Of a DNA stretch of 50,357 nucleotides, positions 43,169 to 50,357 are shown piece after piece (positions within the stretch are counted from its first letter, which is position 1; each line of letters starts with the position of its first letter). The translations under genes and the position numbers were made by a program. Source of the stretch: Streptomyces globisporus (GTDB lineage Bacteria > Actinomycetota > Actinomycetes > Streptomycetales > Streptomycetaceae); NCBI RefSeq assembly GCF_003501885.1, contig NZ_QWFA01000033.1:1-50357 (forward strand). The letters run 5' to 3'. The notes under the pieces are model-generated. The model made no database searches, was not told where the DNA came from, and saw only the letters and a program-made list of their open reading frames with translations.

Positions 43169-44217
43169 TCAGCCGTCGGCTGTCCCCGGCCGCCGCAGGC
43201 TCCGGCGCAGGGCGAGCGTGGCGACCGGCAGCAGCAGCGCGGCGCCGACCGCGTTGAGGGGGCCGTACCCCCACTGGGCGACGATCACCCCGGCCGCCGC
43301 CCCGCCGACGCCCGCCGCCGCGCTCATGGTCAGGTCCGAAAGACCCTGCACCGCCGCCTGGGCGGACCGGGGCACCGCGTCGGTGAGCAGCGCCGAACCG
43401 GCGATCATCCCCGCCGACCAGCCGAGACCCAGCACGAAGAGGCCCGCCGCGGTCTGCCCGTGCCGGGGCCCGGCCGTGCCCGCGAGCAGCGCGGCGCAGC
43501 TCAGCAGTCCCACGGCCAGCCCGATCACGGTCAGCCGGCCGAACCGGTCGGCCAGCCACCCCATCACCGGCGAGAACGCGTACATGCCCGCGATGTGCCC
43601 GCTGATGACGAGCCCGATCAACTGGAGATCCGCGCCGTGCCGGCTCAGATCGACCGGGGTCATGACCATGATCGACACCATGGCGGTGTGCGACACGGTG
43701 ACCGTCACCAGGGCGAGCCGCGCCATCGGGGACGCGCGTACGGCCTCGATCCCGGCGCTCAGGGAGCGCTTCGGCGGACCCGCCGGGCCCTCCGGGGCCA
43801 GGGCGCGGGCGGTGAGGAGCGGATCCGGGCGCAGCGCGAGCGCCACGACGAGTCCGGCGAGCAGGAAGACAGCAGCAGCGGGAAGCTCGGCAGCATCGTG
43901 GCCAGGACCACCAGGCCGCCGCCCACCGCACCGATCAGATAGGCGAGCATCAGCCCGGACCGGCGGCCCCGGGAGGTCATCAGGGCGGCCAGCGGCAGCG
44001 ACAGCAGCGCCGTGCCGAGGACGGAGGCGGTCGGCGCAAGTCCGGACAGCGCCTCCGATCCGCTCACCTCGGCGGCGAGCATCGGGGCCAGGGCGATCCC
44101 GATGGCCACGCCGAGGCCCCCGAGTATCTGGCTGACGACGAGCACGGCCGACGTCCGGCGCTGCAGAGCGGGCAGGCCGACGGCCGGGACCGGGGGGAGG
44201 GAGACGGGTCGGGTCAC
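43169..44217 (-). pseudogene. MFS transporter with internal out-of-frame deletion
   Basis: The N-terminal part (GTG 44217 to about 43874) encodes about 114 residues with three membrane helices and ends L-A-T-M-L-P-S-F-P-L-L-L. The C-terminal part, in another frame, resumes at A-V-F-L-L-A-G-L-V-V-A-L-A-L-R-P-D-P and continues through the cytoplasmic loop and six helices of the second half to the stop at 43169. An intact family member has about 430 residues; roughly 75-80 residues (about helices 4-6) are missing, and the 1049-nt span is 3n+2. The junction lies in a GCTGCTG-type repeat near 43869-43880. The product would be nonfunctional unless the gap is an assembly fault. Confidence 0.82.
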
Positions 44218-44315
44218 CGGCGCAGTGTGCCACCGCTCGTCCACCGCCGTGCACCCGGACGGGTGAAACCGGCCCCCACGATGACCGACAACTGCGGCAG
44301 GACCAGGGGCTGTGC

Positions 44316-44873
44316 CTAGAACAGCGGCTGCGGCAGCACCCCCTCCAGCGCCAGCAGCTGCCGCTTGGTCTCCAGACCGCCGCCGAACCCGCCCAGGCCC
44401 CCGTCGCTCTCCACCACCCGGTGGCACGGCACCACCACCGGCAGCGGGTTGGCCCCCATGGCGGCGCCGACCGCCTGTGCTCCCTCCGGGCGGCCCACCC
44501 GCGCGGCCAGCTCGCCGTACCCGACGACCGTCCCGTAGGGCACGCCGGACGCCAGCTCGCGGAGCACCGCACGGTGGAAGCCGGAGGCCAGCGACCAGTC
44601 CAGAGCGAGGTCGAAGTCCCGCTGCTCGCCCGCGAAGTACGCCGCGAGCTCGCGTATCGGCGCGGCGAGCCGGGCCGAACCGGGCGCCGCCACCGGCTCC
44701 GTGCCGAACCGGGTCCGCAACCGGCCGAGAGCCGCGTCCCGGACGGCGGGGCGGGCGTGGAAGGCCACGTTCACCAGGCCGGTCGCGGTCGCCGCGAGCA
44801 GCAGCTGGCCGATACCGCTGTCCACGACGTCCCACTCGACGGTCGGCTCTCCACCGACCCCGTAGCTGTCCAT
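44316..44873 (-). CDS. ogt: Methylated-DNA-protein-cysteine methyltransferase
   Basis: A 185-residue O6-alkylguanine-DNA alkyltransferase, a suicide repair protein that takes the alkyl group on the cysteine of P-V-V-V-P-C-H-R-V (about residues 148-156). Other features are G-F-H-R-A-V-L-R-E-L, V-P-Y-G-T-V-V-G-Y-G-E-L-A (DNA-binding helix-turn-helix) and G-G-F-G-G-G-L-E-T-K-R-Q-L-L-A-L-E near the end. ATG 44873 is chosen because a damage-type promoter ends 7 nt upstream; a longer frame to 44915 would include that promoter. ogt or adaB naming would both be acceptable. Confidence 0.93.
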   Translation of the reverse strand: MDSYGVGGEPTVEWDVVDSGIGQLLLAATATGLVNVAFHARPAVRDAALGRLRTRFGTEPVAAPGSARLAAPIRELAAYFAGEQRDFDLALDWSLASGFHRAVLRELASGVPYGTVVGYGELAARVGRPEGAQAVGAAMGANPLPVVVPCHRVVESDGGLGGFGGGLETKRQLLALEGVLPQPLF

Positions 44874-44880
44874 GCCGACC

Positions 44881-44903
44881 ACCGTACGACCCGCCACTGA
44901 CAG
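44881..44903 (-). promoter_or_regulatory. PafBC/RecA-NDp-type promoter of ogt
   Basis: Minus strand CTGTCAGTG (44903-44895), 8-nt spacer, TACGGT (44886-44881): one mismatch to TTGTCRGTG-N8-TANNNT. The -10 ends 7 nt before the ATG, giving a leaderless transcript. Confidence 0.75.
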
Positions 44904-44947
44904 CGACGGGCCCATCGGTCAGAAGCCCGGAAGGCCGCCCCGTCGCG

Positions 44948-45835
44948 TCAGCTCGTCGCGTCGCGCACCACGTCGGGGAAGTTGGTGATGATGCCGTCGA
45001 CCCCGTAGTCACGGGCCTTCACCGCGTCCGCCGCCTTGTTGACCGTCCACGTGTTGACCCGCAGACGCTTGCCGTGCGGGCCCTTGAGCCGCTGGACGGC
45101 CGCCACGTAGTCGGCGCCGATCGTCGCGTACGACGGGTTGATCTGATCGGTGAACGCCGCGTACGAGGGCAGGTCAGCCACCGCCGGGGTGCCCAGGAAG
45201 CCGGTCGTGATGTCGGGGCGCAGGGCGTGCACCGTCTTCACGCTGTCGGCGCCGAAGCTCTGGATGACCAGCCGGTCCCGTACGTGGGAGCGGTCCAGCC
45301 ACCCCGACCGGCCCAGCGTCCGGATGATGTCCCGCTCGATGCCCGGGTAGGTCGCCGGGCTCTTGATCTCCAGGAGCAGCTTCTGCCGGTTGCGCTCCAG
45401 ACGGTGCAGGAACTGGGTGAGCGTCGGGATCCGGGCCCCCGTGAACTGTTCCCCGAACCAGCTGCCCGCGTCGAGCTTCGCCAGCTCCGCCGCGGTGAAG
45501 TCCTTGACCGCCCACGGCGCCCGGTCGGGGAAGATCTCCTCGGCGTCCGTCGTGCGCTTCAGGTCGGTGTCGTGCAGCACGACGAGTACCCCGTCACGGC
45601 TGCGGTGGACGTCGTTCTCGACCCAGTCGATGCCGAGCGCGTCCGCGGCGTCGACCGCGGCGAGGGTGTTCTCCGGCGCGTAGCCCGACGCCCCCCGGTG
45701 GGCCACGACGACCGGGTTCGCCCGCTGCGCGGCGACCTGGTCCGGGGCCTCGGGCCGGTCGGCGGGCAGCAGCAGGGCGCCGGCGCCGAGCAGGGCGGCG
45801 GCCGTGGTGGAGGCGGTTGCGGTACGGACGAACAC
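44948..45835 (-). CDS. Secreted glycerophosphodiester phosphodiesterase
   Basis: A 295-residue GDPD. A hydrophobic N-terminus (about 8-24) serves as signal or anchor. The catalytic motifs are V-V-A-H-R-G-A-S-G-Y-A-P-E-N-T (H and R, about 43-57), W-V-E-N-D-V-H (E and D metal ligands), V-L-H-D-T-D, L-L-E-I-K-S (E-x-K) and V-N-T-W-T-V-N near the end. It hydrolyses glycerophosphodiesters to glycerol 3-phosphate and an alcohol, probably outside the membrane for phosphate scavenging. GTG 45835 is preceded by GAGGAG. No obvious Pho box was seen in the 231-nt divergent gap. Confidence 0.93.
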   Translation of the reverse strand: MFVRTATASTTAAALLGAGALLLPADRPEAPDQVAAQRANPVVVAHRGASGYAPENTLAAVDAADALGIDWVENDVHRSRDGVLVVLHDTDLKRTTDAEEIFPDRAPWAVKDFTAAELAKLDAGSWFGEQFTGARIPTLTQFLHRLERNRQKLLLEIKSPATYPGIERDIIRTLGRSGWLDRSHVRDRLVIQSFGADSVKTVHALRPDITTGFLGTPAVADLPSYAAFTDQINPSYATIGADYVAAVQRLKGPHGKRLRVNTWTVNKAADAVKARDYGVDGIITNFPDVVRDATS

Positions 45836-46066
45836 GGGTACTCCTCACGTCGGGAGTGTGCGGACACGCAGAGAGTGACAGCGGCCCGCCAACGCCCGGC
45901 GGGGTGGCGATGGCCGCGAAATGAACGGAAGCTTCGGTCCGGGGGACCACCGCCGGAGCACGGCGTGCGGCCGTGCCGATAAAATGCGCCTTCTTTTGTC
46001 TGCCTGCCGGGACTCGCCCCTTGGGGACCCTCCTCGACCCCGGGCATTCTCGAAGGGCGTACGCGC
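45836..46066. other. Divergent gap GDPD/MHYT
   Basis: 231 nt between two divergent genes. It holds the GDPD ribosome site, a GATAAAAT element near 45977-45985 (possible -10 for the MHYT gene) and an AT-richer patch to 46003. No palindrome of note and no gene. Confidence 0.4.
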
Positions 46067-46975
46067 ATGCAAGGAACAGTCGACGGATTCACCTACGGCC
46101 TGGTGACACCGGTCGCGGCGTTCCTCATGGCCGCCCTGGGAGCCGCCCTCGGACTCCGCTGCACCACCCGGTCGCTCCACGCCACACGCTCCTGTCGGGT
46201 CGGCTGGCTGGCGCTGGGCTCGCTGTCCATCGGCTCCGGGGTGTGGACCATGCACTTCGTCGCGATGACGGGCTTCACCGTCCAGGAGACGCCGATCTCC
46301 TACGACAAGCCCCTCACCTTCGCCGGCCTGGCCGTGGCCGTGGTGATGATCGGCATCGGCATCTTCATTGTCGGGTACCGGGGCGCGACCCGCATGGCGT
46401 TGATCACGGGTGGCACCATCACCGGTCTCGGCATCGCCTCGATGCACTATCTCGGCATGGCGGGCATGCGCATGGCCGCACAGTTCGCTTACGACACGCC
46501 CCTCGTCGTCCTCTCGGTGCTGATCGCCGGGTGCGCCGCCACGGGCGCGCTGTGGGCGGCCGTGACCCTGCGGGGGGCCCTCTCCGGCCTCGGCGCGAGC
46601 GTCCTGATGGCCGTAGCGGTGACCGGGATGCACTACACCGGCATGGCGGCGCTCGACGTGCACCTGCATCTGCCGCCCACCCTGCCGGCCGACCTGTCCG
46701 CCGTGCTGCCCGGCGACCGGCCCGCCGAGATGATCGGCCCCATGCTGGTGGGCCCCGGCTGCTTCCTGCTCCTCGCCGCCGTGGTGCTCCTGTTCGACCC
46801 CGGGGCCGTGACGGGCGAGTTCGGCCCGGGCCCCCGCCCCGGCCGCCGCCCGGGGGACCTGCGGGACCACCTGGTCCCGCAGGCGCGACGGCGCCCGAGG
46901 AACGATCCGCACACGCGAGGCCGACGCCCGCGGAGCACCGCCCGGGAGGGCGCGGGAAGGGCCCGGTACCGCTGA
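46067..46975 (+). CDS. MHYT-domain membrane protein
   Basis: A 302-residue protein with seven hydrophobic helices and the MHYT repeats M-H-F-V-A-M (about 64), M-H-Y-L-G-M-A-G-M (about 127) and M-H-Y-T-G-M-A-A (about 188). These Met/His clusters are thought to bind copper and sense oxygen, CO or NO in the membrane. No GGDEF, EAL or kinase domain follows; instead there is a basic, Arg/Pro-rich cytoplasmic tail (about 255-302), as in other streptomycete MHYT proteins. ATG 46067 is chosen for the full first helix; the ribosome site (GAAGGG) is somewhat distant. Confidence 0.9.
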   Translation: MQGTVDGFTYGLVTPVAAFLMAALGAALGLRCTTRSLHATRSCRVGWLALGSLSIGSGVWTMHFVAMTGFTVQETPISYDKPLTFAGLAVAVVMIGIGIFIVGYRGATRMALITGGTITGLGIASMHYLGMAGMRMAAQFAYDTPLVVLSVLIAGCAATGALWAAVTLRGALSGLGASVLMAVAVTGMHYTGMAALDVHLHLPPTLPADLSAVLPGDRPAEMIGPMLVGPGCFLLLAAVVLLFDPGAVTGEFGPGPRPGRRPGDLRDHLVPQARRRPRNDPHTRGRRPRSTAREGAGRARYR

Positions 46976-46985
46976 TCCGAGGCCG

Positions 46986-47008
46986 TTGTCAGTGGGGAGC
47001 CGTACGGT
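46986..47008 (+). promoter_or_regulatory. PafBC/RecA-NDp-type promoter of uvrB
   Basis: TTGTCAGTG (46986-46994), 8-nt spacer, TACGGT (47003-47008): an exact match to TTGTCRGTG-N8-TANNNT. The -10 ends 6 nt before the uvrB ATG, so the start of transcription should coincide with the start codon. Confidence 0.85.
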
Positions 47009-47014
47009 GGTTGC

Positions 47015-49156
47015 ATGCGGCCCGTTTCCCAGATCGAACGTTCCACGCGGCCTTTCGAGGTCGTCAGCCCCTACCAGCCCAGCGGTGACCAGCCGACGGC
47101 CATCGCCGAGCTGGAGCGGCGTATCCGCGCCGACGAGAAGGACGTCGTCCTGCTCGGCGCGACCGGCACCGGCAAGTCGGCGACCACCGCCTGGATGATC
47201 GAGAAGCTGCAGCGCCCCACCCTGGTGATGGCGCCGAACAAGACGCTCGCCGCCCAGCTGGCCAACGAGTTCCGCGAGCTCCTCCCGAACAACGCGGTGG
47301 AGTATTTCGTCTCGTACTACGACTACTACCAGCCCGAGGCGTACGTCCCGCAGTCGGACACGTACATCGAGAAGGACTCCTCCATCAACGAGGAAGTCGA
47401 GCGGCTGCGCCACTCCGCGACGAATTCGCTGCTCACCCGGCGCGACGTCGTCGTGGTCGCCTCCGTCTCCTGCATCTACGGCCTCGGGACGCCCCAGGAG
47501 TACGTGGACCGCATGGTCCAGCTCAAGGTCGGCGAGGAGATCGACCGCGACCAGCTGCTGCGCCGCTTCGTCGAGATGCAGTACGCCCGCAACGACCTGG
47601 CGTTCACCCGCGGCACCTTCCGGGTCCGGGGCGACACCATCGAGATCTTCCCGGTCTACGAGGAGCTCGCCGTCCGCATCGAGATGTTCGGCGACGAGAT
47701 CGAGAACCTGTCCACGCTGCACCCGCTCACCGGCGAGATCATCAGCGAGGACCCCACGGTCCACGTCTTCCCCGCCAGCCACTACGTCGCGGGGCCCGAG
47801 CGCATGGAGCGGGCCGTCAGCGGCATCGAGCAGGAGCTGGAGCAGCGCCTGGCCGAGCTGGAGAAGCAGGGCAAGATGCTGGAGGCCCAGCGCCTGCGCA
47901 TGCGCACCACGTACGACATCGAGATGCTCCGCCAGATCGGCACCTGCTCCGGCGTCGAGAACTACTCGATGCACTTCGACGACCGCGCGCCCGGCACCGC
48001 CCCCAACACCCTCCTCGACTACTTCCCGGACGACTTCCTGCTCGTCCTCGACGAGTCCCACGTCACCGTCCCGCAGATCGGCGCGATGTACGAGGGGGAC
48101 GCCTCCCGCAAGCGGACCCTCGTCGACCACGGCTTCCGGCTGCCCTCGGCCATGGACAACCGGCCGCTGAAGTGGGAGGAGTTCCTGAAGCGGATCGACC
48201 AGACGGTGTACCTCTCCGCCACCCCGGGGAAGTACGAGCTCTCGCGCGGCGACGGGTTCGTCGAGCAGATCATCCGCCCCACCGGTCTCGTCGACCCCCA
48301 GGTCGTGGTCAAGCCCACCGAGGGCCAGATCGACGACCTGGTCCACGAGATCCGCGAGCGCACCGAGCGCGACGAGCGGGTCCTGGTCACCACGCTCACC
48401 AAGAAGATGGCCGAGGACCTCACCGACTACTTCCTGGAGCTCGGCATCCAGGTCCGCTATCTGCACAGCGACGTCGACACTCTGCGGCGTATCGAGCTGC
48501 TGCGCGAGCTGCGCTCCGGTGAGTACGACGTGCTCGTCGGCATCAACCTGCTGCGCGAGGGCCTCGACCTTCCCGAGGTGTCCCTCGTGGCCATTCTCGA
48601 CGCCGACAAGCAGGGCTTCCTGCGCTCCGGCACCTCGCTCATCCAGACCATCGGCCGAGCCGCCCGTAACGTCTCCGGCCAGGTCCACATGTACGCCGAC
48701 AAGGTCACCCCGGCCATGGAGCAGGCGATCGACGAGACGAACCGCCGCCGCGAGAAGCAGATCGCCTACAACACCGAGCGGGGCATCGACCCGCAGCCGC
48801 TGCGCAAGAAGATCAACGACATCGTCGCGACCATCGCCCGCGAGGAGATCGACACCGAACAGCTCCTCGGCACCGGCTACCGGCAGGGCAAGGAGACCAA
48901 GGCCCCGGTCCCCGCGCTCGGCGGCAAGGCCGCCAAGGGCGGGGCGAAGGGCGCGGCCAAGGGCAAGGCCGCCAAGGCCGGCGCGGTGGTCAGCGACCGG
49001 CCCGCGACCGAACTGGCCGGGATCATCGAGGAGATGACCGACCGGATGCGGGCCGCCGCCGCGGATCTGCAGTTCGAGGTGGCCGCCCGGCTGCGCGACG
49101 AGGTCGGCGAACTGAAGAAGGAACTGCGGCAGATGAAGGAAGCGGGCATGGCCTGA
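47015..49156 (+). CDS. uvrB: Excinuclease ABC subunit B
   Basis: A 713-residue UvrB, full length for actinobacteria. Walker [10 protein letters not shown] (about 48-56), the beta-hairpin region [14 protein letters not shown] (about 94-107), D-E-S-H (motif II), the lobe-2 motif [23 protein letters not shown], and the C-terminal UVR motif (about 675-710) that contacts UvrC. A Lys/Ala/Gly-rich linker (about 635-655) precedes the UVR motif. It verifies lesions and loads UvrC in nucleotide excision repair. The start is fixed by the adjacent leaderless promoter. Confidence 0.98.
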   Translation: MRPVSQIERSTRPFEVVSPYQPSGDQPTAIAELERRIRADEKDVVLLGATGTGKSATTAWMIEKLQRPTLVMAPNKTLAAQLANEFRELLPNNAVEYFVSYYDYYQPEAYVPQSDTYIEKDSSINEEVERLRHSATNSLLTRRDVVVVASVSCIYGLGTPQEYVDRMVQLKVGEEIDRDQLLRRFVEMQYARNDLAFTRGTFRVRGDTIEIFPVYEELAVRIEMFGDEIENLSTLHPLTGEIISEDPTVHVFPASHYVAGPERMERAVSGIEQELEQRLAELEKQGKMLEAQRLRMRTTYDIEMLRQIGTCSGVENYSMHFDDRAPGTAPNTLLDYFPDDFLLVLDESHVTVPQIGAMYEGDASRKRTLVDHGFRLPSAMDNRPLKWEEFLKRIDQTVYLSATPGKYELSRGDGFVEQIIRPTGLVDPQVVVKPTEGQIDDLVHEIRERTERDERVLVTTLTKKMAEDLTDYFLELGIQVRYLHSDVDTLRRIELLRELRSGEYDVLVGINLLREGLDLPEVSLVAILDADKQGFLRSGTSLIQTIGRAARNVSGQVHMYADKVTPAMEQAIDETNRRREKQIAYNTERGIDPQPLRKKINDIVATIAREEIDTEQLLGTGYRQGKETKAPVPALGGKAAKGGAKGAAKGKAAKAGAVVSDRPATELAGIIEEMTDRMRAAAADLQFEVAARLRDEVGELKKELRQMKEAGMA

Positions 49157-49170
49157 TTCCGCCGTCGACC

Positions 49171-49199
49171 GCCGGTGCCGGGCCGCTCCCGGCACCGGC
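49171..49199 (+). terminator. uvrB terminator hairpin
   Basis: A perfect 12-bp stem (49171-49182 with 49188-49199), 5-nt loop, 15 nt after the uvrB stop. Confidence 0.75.
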
Positions 49200-49357
49200 G
49201 GCCGACACCTTTCCACCGCACCGGGCGGGCCGCGCCGGGTGTGTTGCAAGACCGACACAAAAACGGACCGAAGCTGCTGCCACCCCGGGTGGAATGCGTA
49301 GGGTGCGGGGAAACCGCACACGGATGGCTGCGGGGCAATGCCGAGAGGGGACAGCGC

Positions 49358-49696
49358 GTGACGGTCAATATGACCAAGGGCCAGGCCATCAACCTGCAGA
49401 AGAGCGACGGGGGGACCCTGACCGCGGTACGGATGGGGCTCGGCTGGCAGGCGGCTCCGCGCCGTGGCCTGTTCGGTTCGCGCACCCGCGAGGTCGACCT
49501 GGACGCCTCGGCGGTGCTCTTCGCCCGGGCGGGTCCGGGTCCCGACCCGGCGGCGAAACAGGCGGGGGCGGCTCCCGGCGGCACAGGCCGCCGGGAGCCG
49601 CCCCACGCACAGCACGGCAGTACGCAGCAGGAACACGGCATCGCACGGCCCGGCGCCCACAGCGGCGCGCGGCCGTCGTCGAGGGGGACAGGGCAC
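49358..49696 (+). pseudogene. TerD stress protein, 3'-truncated
   Basis: GTG 49358 starts a typical TerD: M-T-V-N-M-T-K-G-Q-A-I-N-L-Q-K-S and R-E-V-D-L-D-A-S-A-V-L-F-A. Homologs continue D-K-Q-P-V-D-V-V-F-F for about 130 more residues; here the frame turns at about residue 56 into a Gly/Pro/Arg-rich sequence with no similarity, and the acidic calcium-binding second half is missing. No stop occurs, so the frame runs through a terminator hairpin and into the next gene. TAGGGT (49299-49304) may be the -10. TerD proteins are cytoplasmic stress-resistance factors. Deletion of about 400 nt, or an assembly gap, is inferred. Confidence 0.8.
49565..49604 (+). terminator. Terminator hairpin inside the fused TerD frame
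   Basis: A perfect 18-bp stem (49565-49582 with 49587-49604), loop ACAG. It would normally lie after a terD stop codon. Here it is read in frame as coding sequence, which shows that the preceding stop has been removed. Confidence 0.75.
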
Positions 49697-50357
49697 ATGA
49701 CGGCCGAACTGGTCCGGGGGCAGAACCACACCTTGCCCCAGACCCGTCTGGAGATCCGGGTGTCGGCGGGCACGCCCGTCGTGGCCGGGGCCACCCTCGG
49801 CGACGAGCGGGGCACGGTGCGCGGCATCGAGTGGATCGCCCACCCCGGCTCGCCCCAGCTCCCCGGGCTCGAAGTCTCCCAGCAGGCGGCGGCCGACCAC
49901 CGGCTCGCCGTCGACCTGGAGGCCCTGCCCGCCGGCGTCCACCGGGTCACCGTGCTGCTCGCGCTGCCCGTCGGAGTCGGCGGCCCGGTGCGGTTCGGAG
50001 CCGTCCCCGCCCCCTTCGTCGCCGTCACCGGGCTCGACGGCAGCGAGATCGCCACCTTCACGCTCACCGACCTGGACGCCGAGTCCGCGGTCAGCGCCCT
50101 GGAGCTCTACCGCCGCCAGGACGCCTGGAAGGTCCGGGCCGTCGGACAGGGGTATGCGGGCGGGCTCGCCGAGATGCTCGCCGACCAGGGCGTGACCGAC
50201 CCCGACGTCCTGGCCGGATCGATCCAGGAAGCCGTCACCCGGGGCCTGGCCCGCTCGGTGGCCCCGCCGCCGCCCCGCACCCCGGAAGGCGACCGCGTAC
50301 GGCACGCGACGGGCTCCGCCGACCACCGGCCGACCGCGCCGCCCCCGGCCCCGGAAC
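49697..50357 (+). CDS. TerD-family protein, 5' part (runs off window)
   Basis: From ATG 49697 the frame stays open to the window edge (220 codons). It begins M-T-A-E-L-V-R-G-Q-N-H, the start I recall for larger streptomycete TerD-like proteins, and has GAGGGGGACAGGG upstream, so it is an independent gene despite being in frame with the truncated terD. Segments R-L-E-I-R-V-S-A-G, G-L-E-V-S-Q-Q-A-A and D-A-W-K-V-R-A-V-G-Q-G-Y-A-G-G-L match the TerD fold; W-K-V-R-A-V-G-Q-G-Y-A-G-G-L is the usual end of the domain. The following Pro/Arg-rich stretch suggests a second domain beyond the window. Confidence 0.85.
   Translation, partial: MTAELVRGQNHTLPQTRLEIRVSAGTPVVAGATLGDERGTVRGIEWIAHPGSPQLPGLEVSQQAAADHRLAVDLEALPAGVHRVTVLLALPVGVGGPVRFGAVPAPFVAVTGLDGSEIATFTLTDLDAESAVSALELYRRQDAWKVRAVGQGYAGGLAEMLADQGVTDPDVLAGSIQEAVTRGLARSVAPPPPRTPEGDRVRHATGSADHRPTAPPPAPE

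Noticed and set aside
45845..50326. 1493-codon open frame on the minus strand
   Set aside because: Antisense to uvrB, MHYT and TerD genes; Asp/Val/Gly-rich shadow without motifs.
1..50357. CRISPR arrays, rRNA genes, insertion sequences, phage attachment sites
   Set aside because: No regularly spaced direct repeats, no transposase-like frame with terminal repeats, and no canonical tRNA with flanking integrase was seen.

Overview
The window is high-GC DNA with strongly biased third positions, TANNNT-type leaderless starts and a gene set (polA, rpsA, coaE, uvrB, PAC2, DUF6343, SPW_0924-like, SWIM/SNF2) that points to the chromosome core of a Streptomyces or close relative. The polA, rpsA, coaE, uvrB, TerD order recalls the S. 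coelicolor core arrangement (from memory, not searched). Most of it is housekeeping, with two accessory-looking islands.

Layout. 1-7.1 kb: hotdog thioesterase, FdhF/YdeP molybdopterin oxidoreductase, polA, DUF4184 membrane protein. 7.1-13.7 kb: secreted lytic transglycosylase, a 45-residue peptide, DUF3068 protein, helicase HrpB, a methyltransferase. 13.8-19 kb: rpsA with a clear housekeeping promoter, secreted beta-helix protein under DasR/LacI-like sites, PAC2 protein, coaE, TPR protein. 19-27.5 kb: conflict-type island with a divergent HTH regulator, a TIR protein, a membrane pseudokinase/beta-propeller, a small helical protein and a STAND NTPase with 14 WD40 repeats. Three of these proteins share a short G-G-x-(Y/F)-Q-A-(G/A)-R-D motif that looks like a bacterial amyloid-signalling (RHIM-like) adaptor. 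27.5-33.8 kb: DUF6343, methyltransferase, lipoprotein, SNF2 helicase plus SWIM protein.

33.9-37.9 kb holds the most unusual object: a DUF7873-like protein, then about 320 nt of non-coding DNA with two tandem circularly permuted tRNA-like folds (T arm, closed acceptor stem, D arm, ends in the anticodon stem), then a MoxR/RavA-like ATPase and a ViaA-like vWA protein. The fold order is that of YrlA-type Y RNAs, which normally partner the vWA protein Ro60; no Ro60/TROVE gene is visible here.

37.9-50.4 kb: aminotransferase and HxlR regulator sharing an operator, uridine-kinase-like protein, pseudouridine catabolism pair (psuG frameshifted), cupin, an MFS gene with an internal deletion, ogt-type methyltransferase, GDPD, MHYT protein, uvrB, and a TerD gene truncated and fused in frame to the next TerD-like gene. 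polA, ogt and uvrB each have a PafBC/RecA-NDp-type DNA-damage promoter at a leaderless start. Three damaged genes within about 8 kb suggest either recent decay or local assembly errors.
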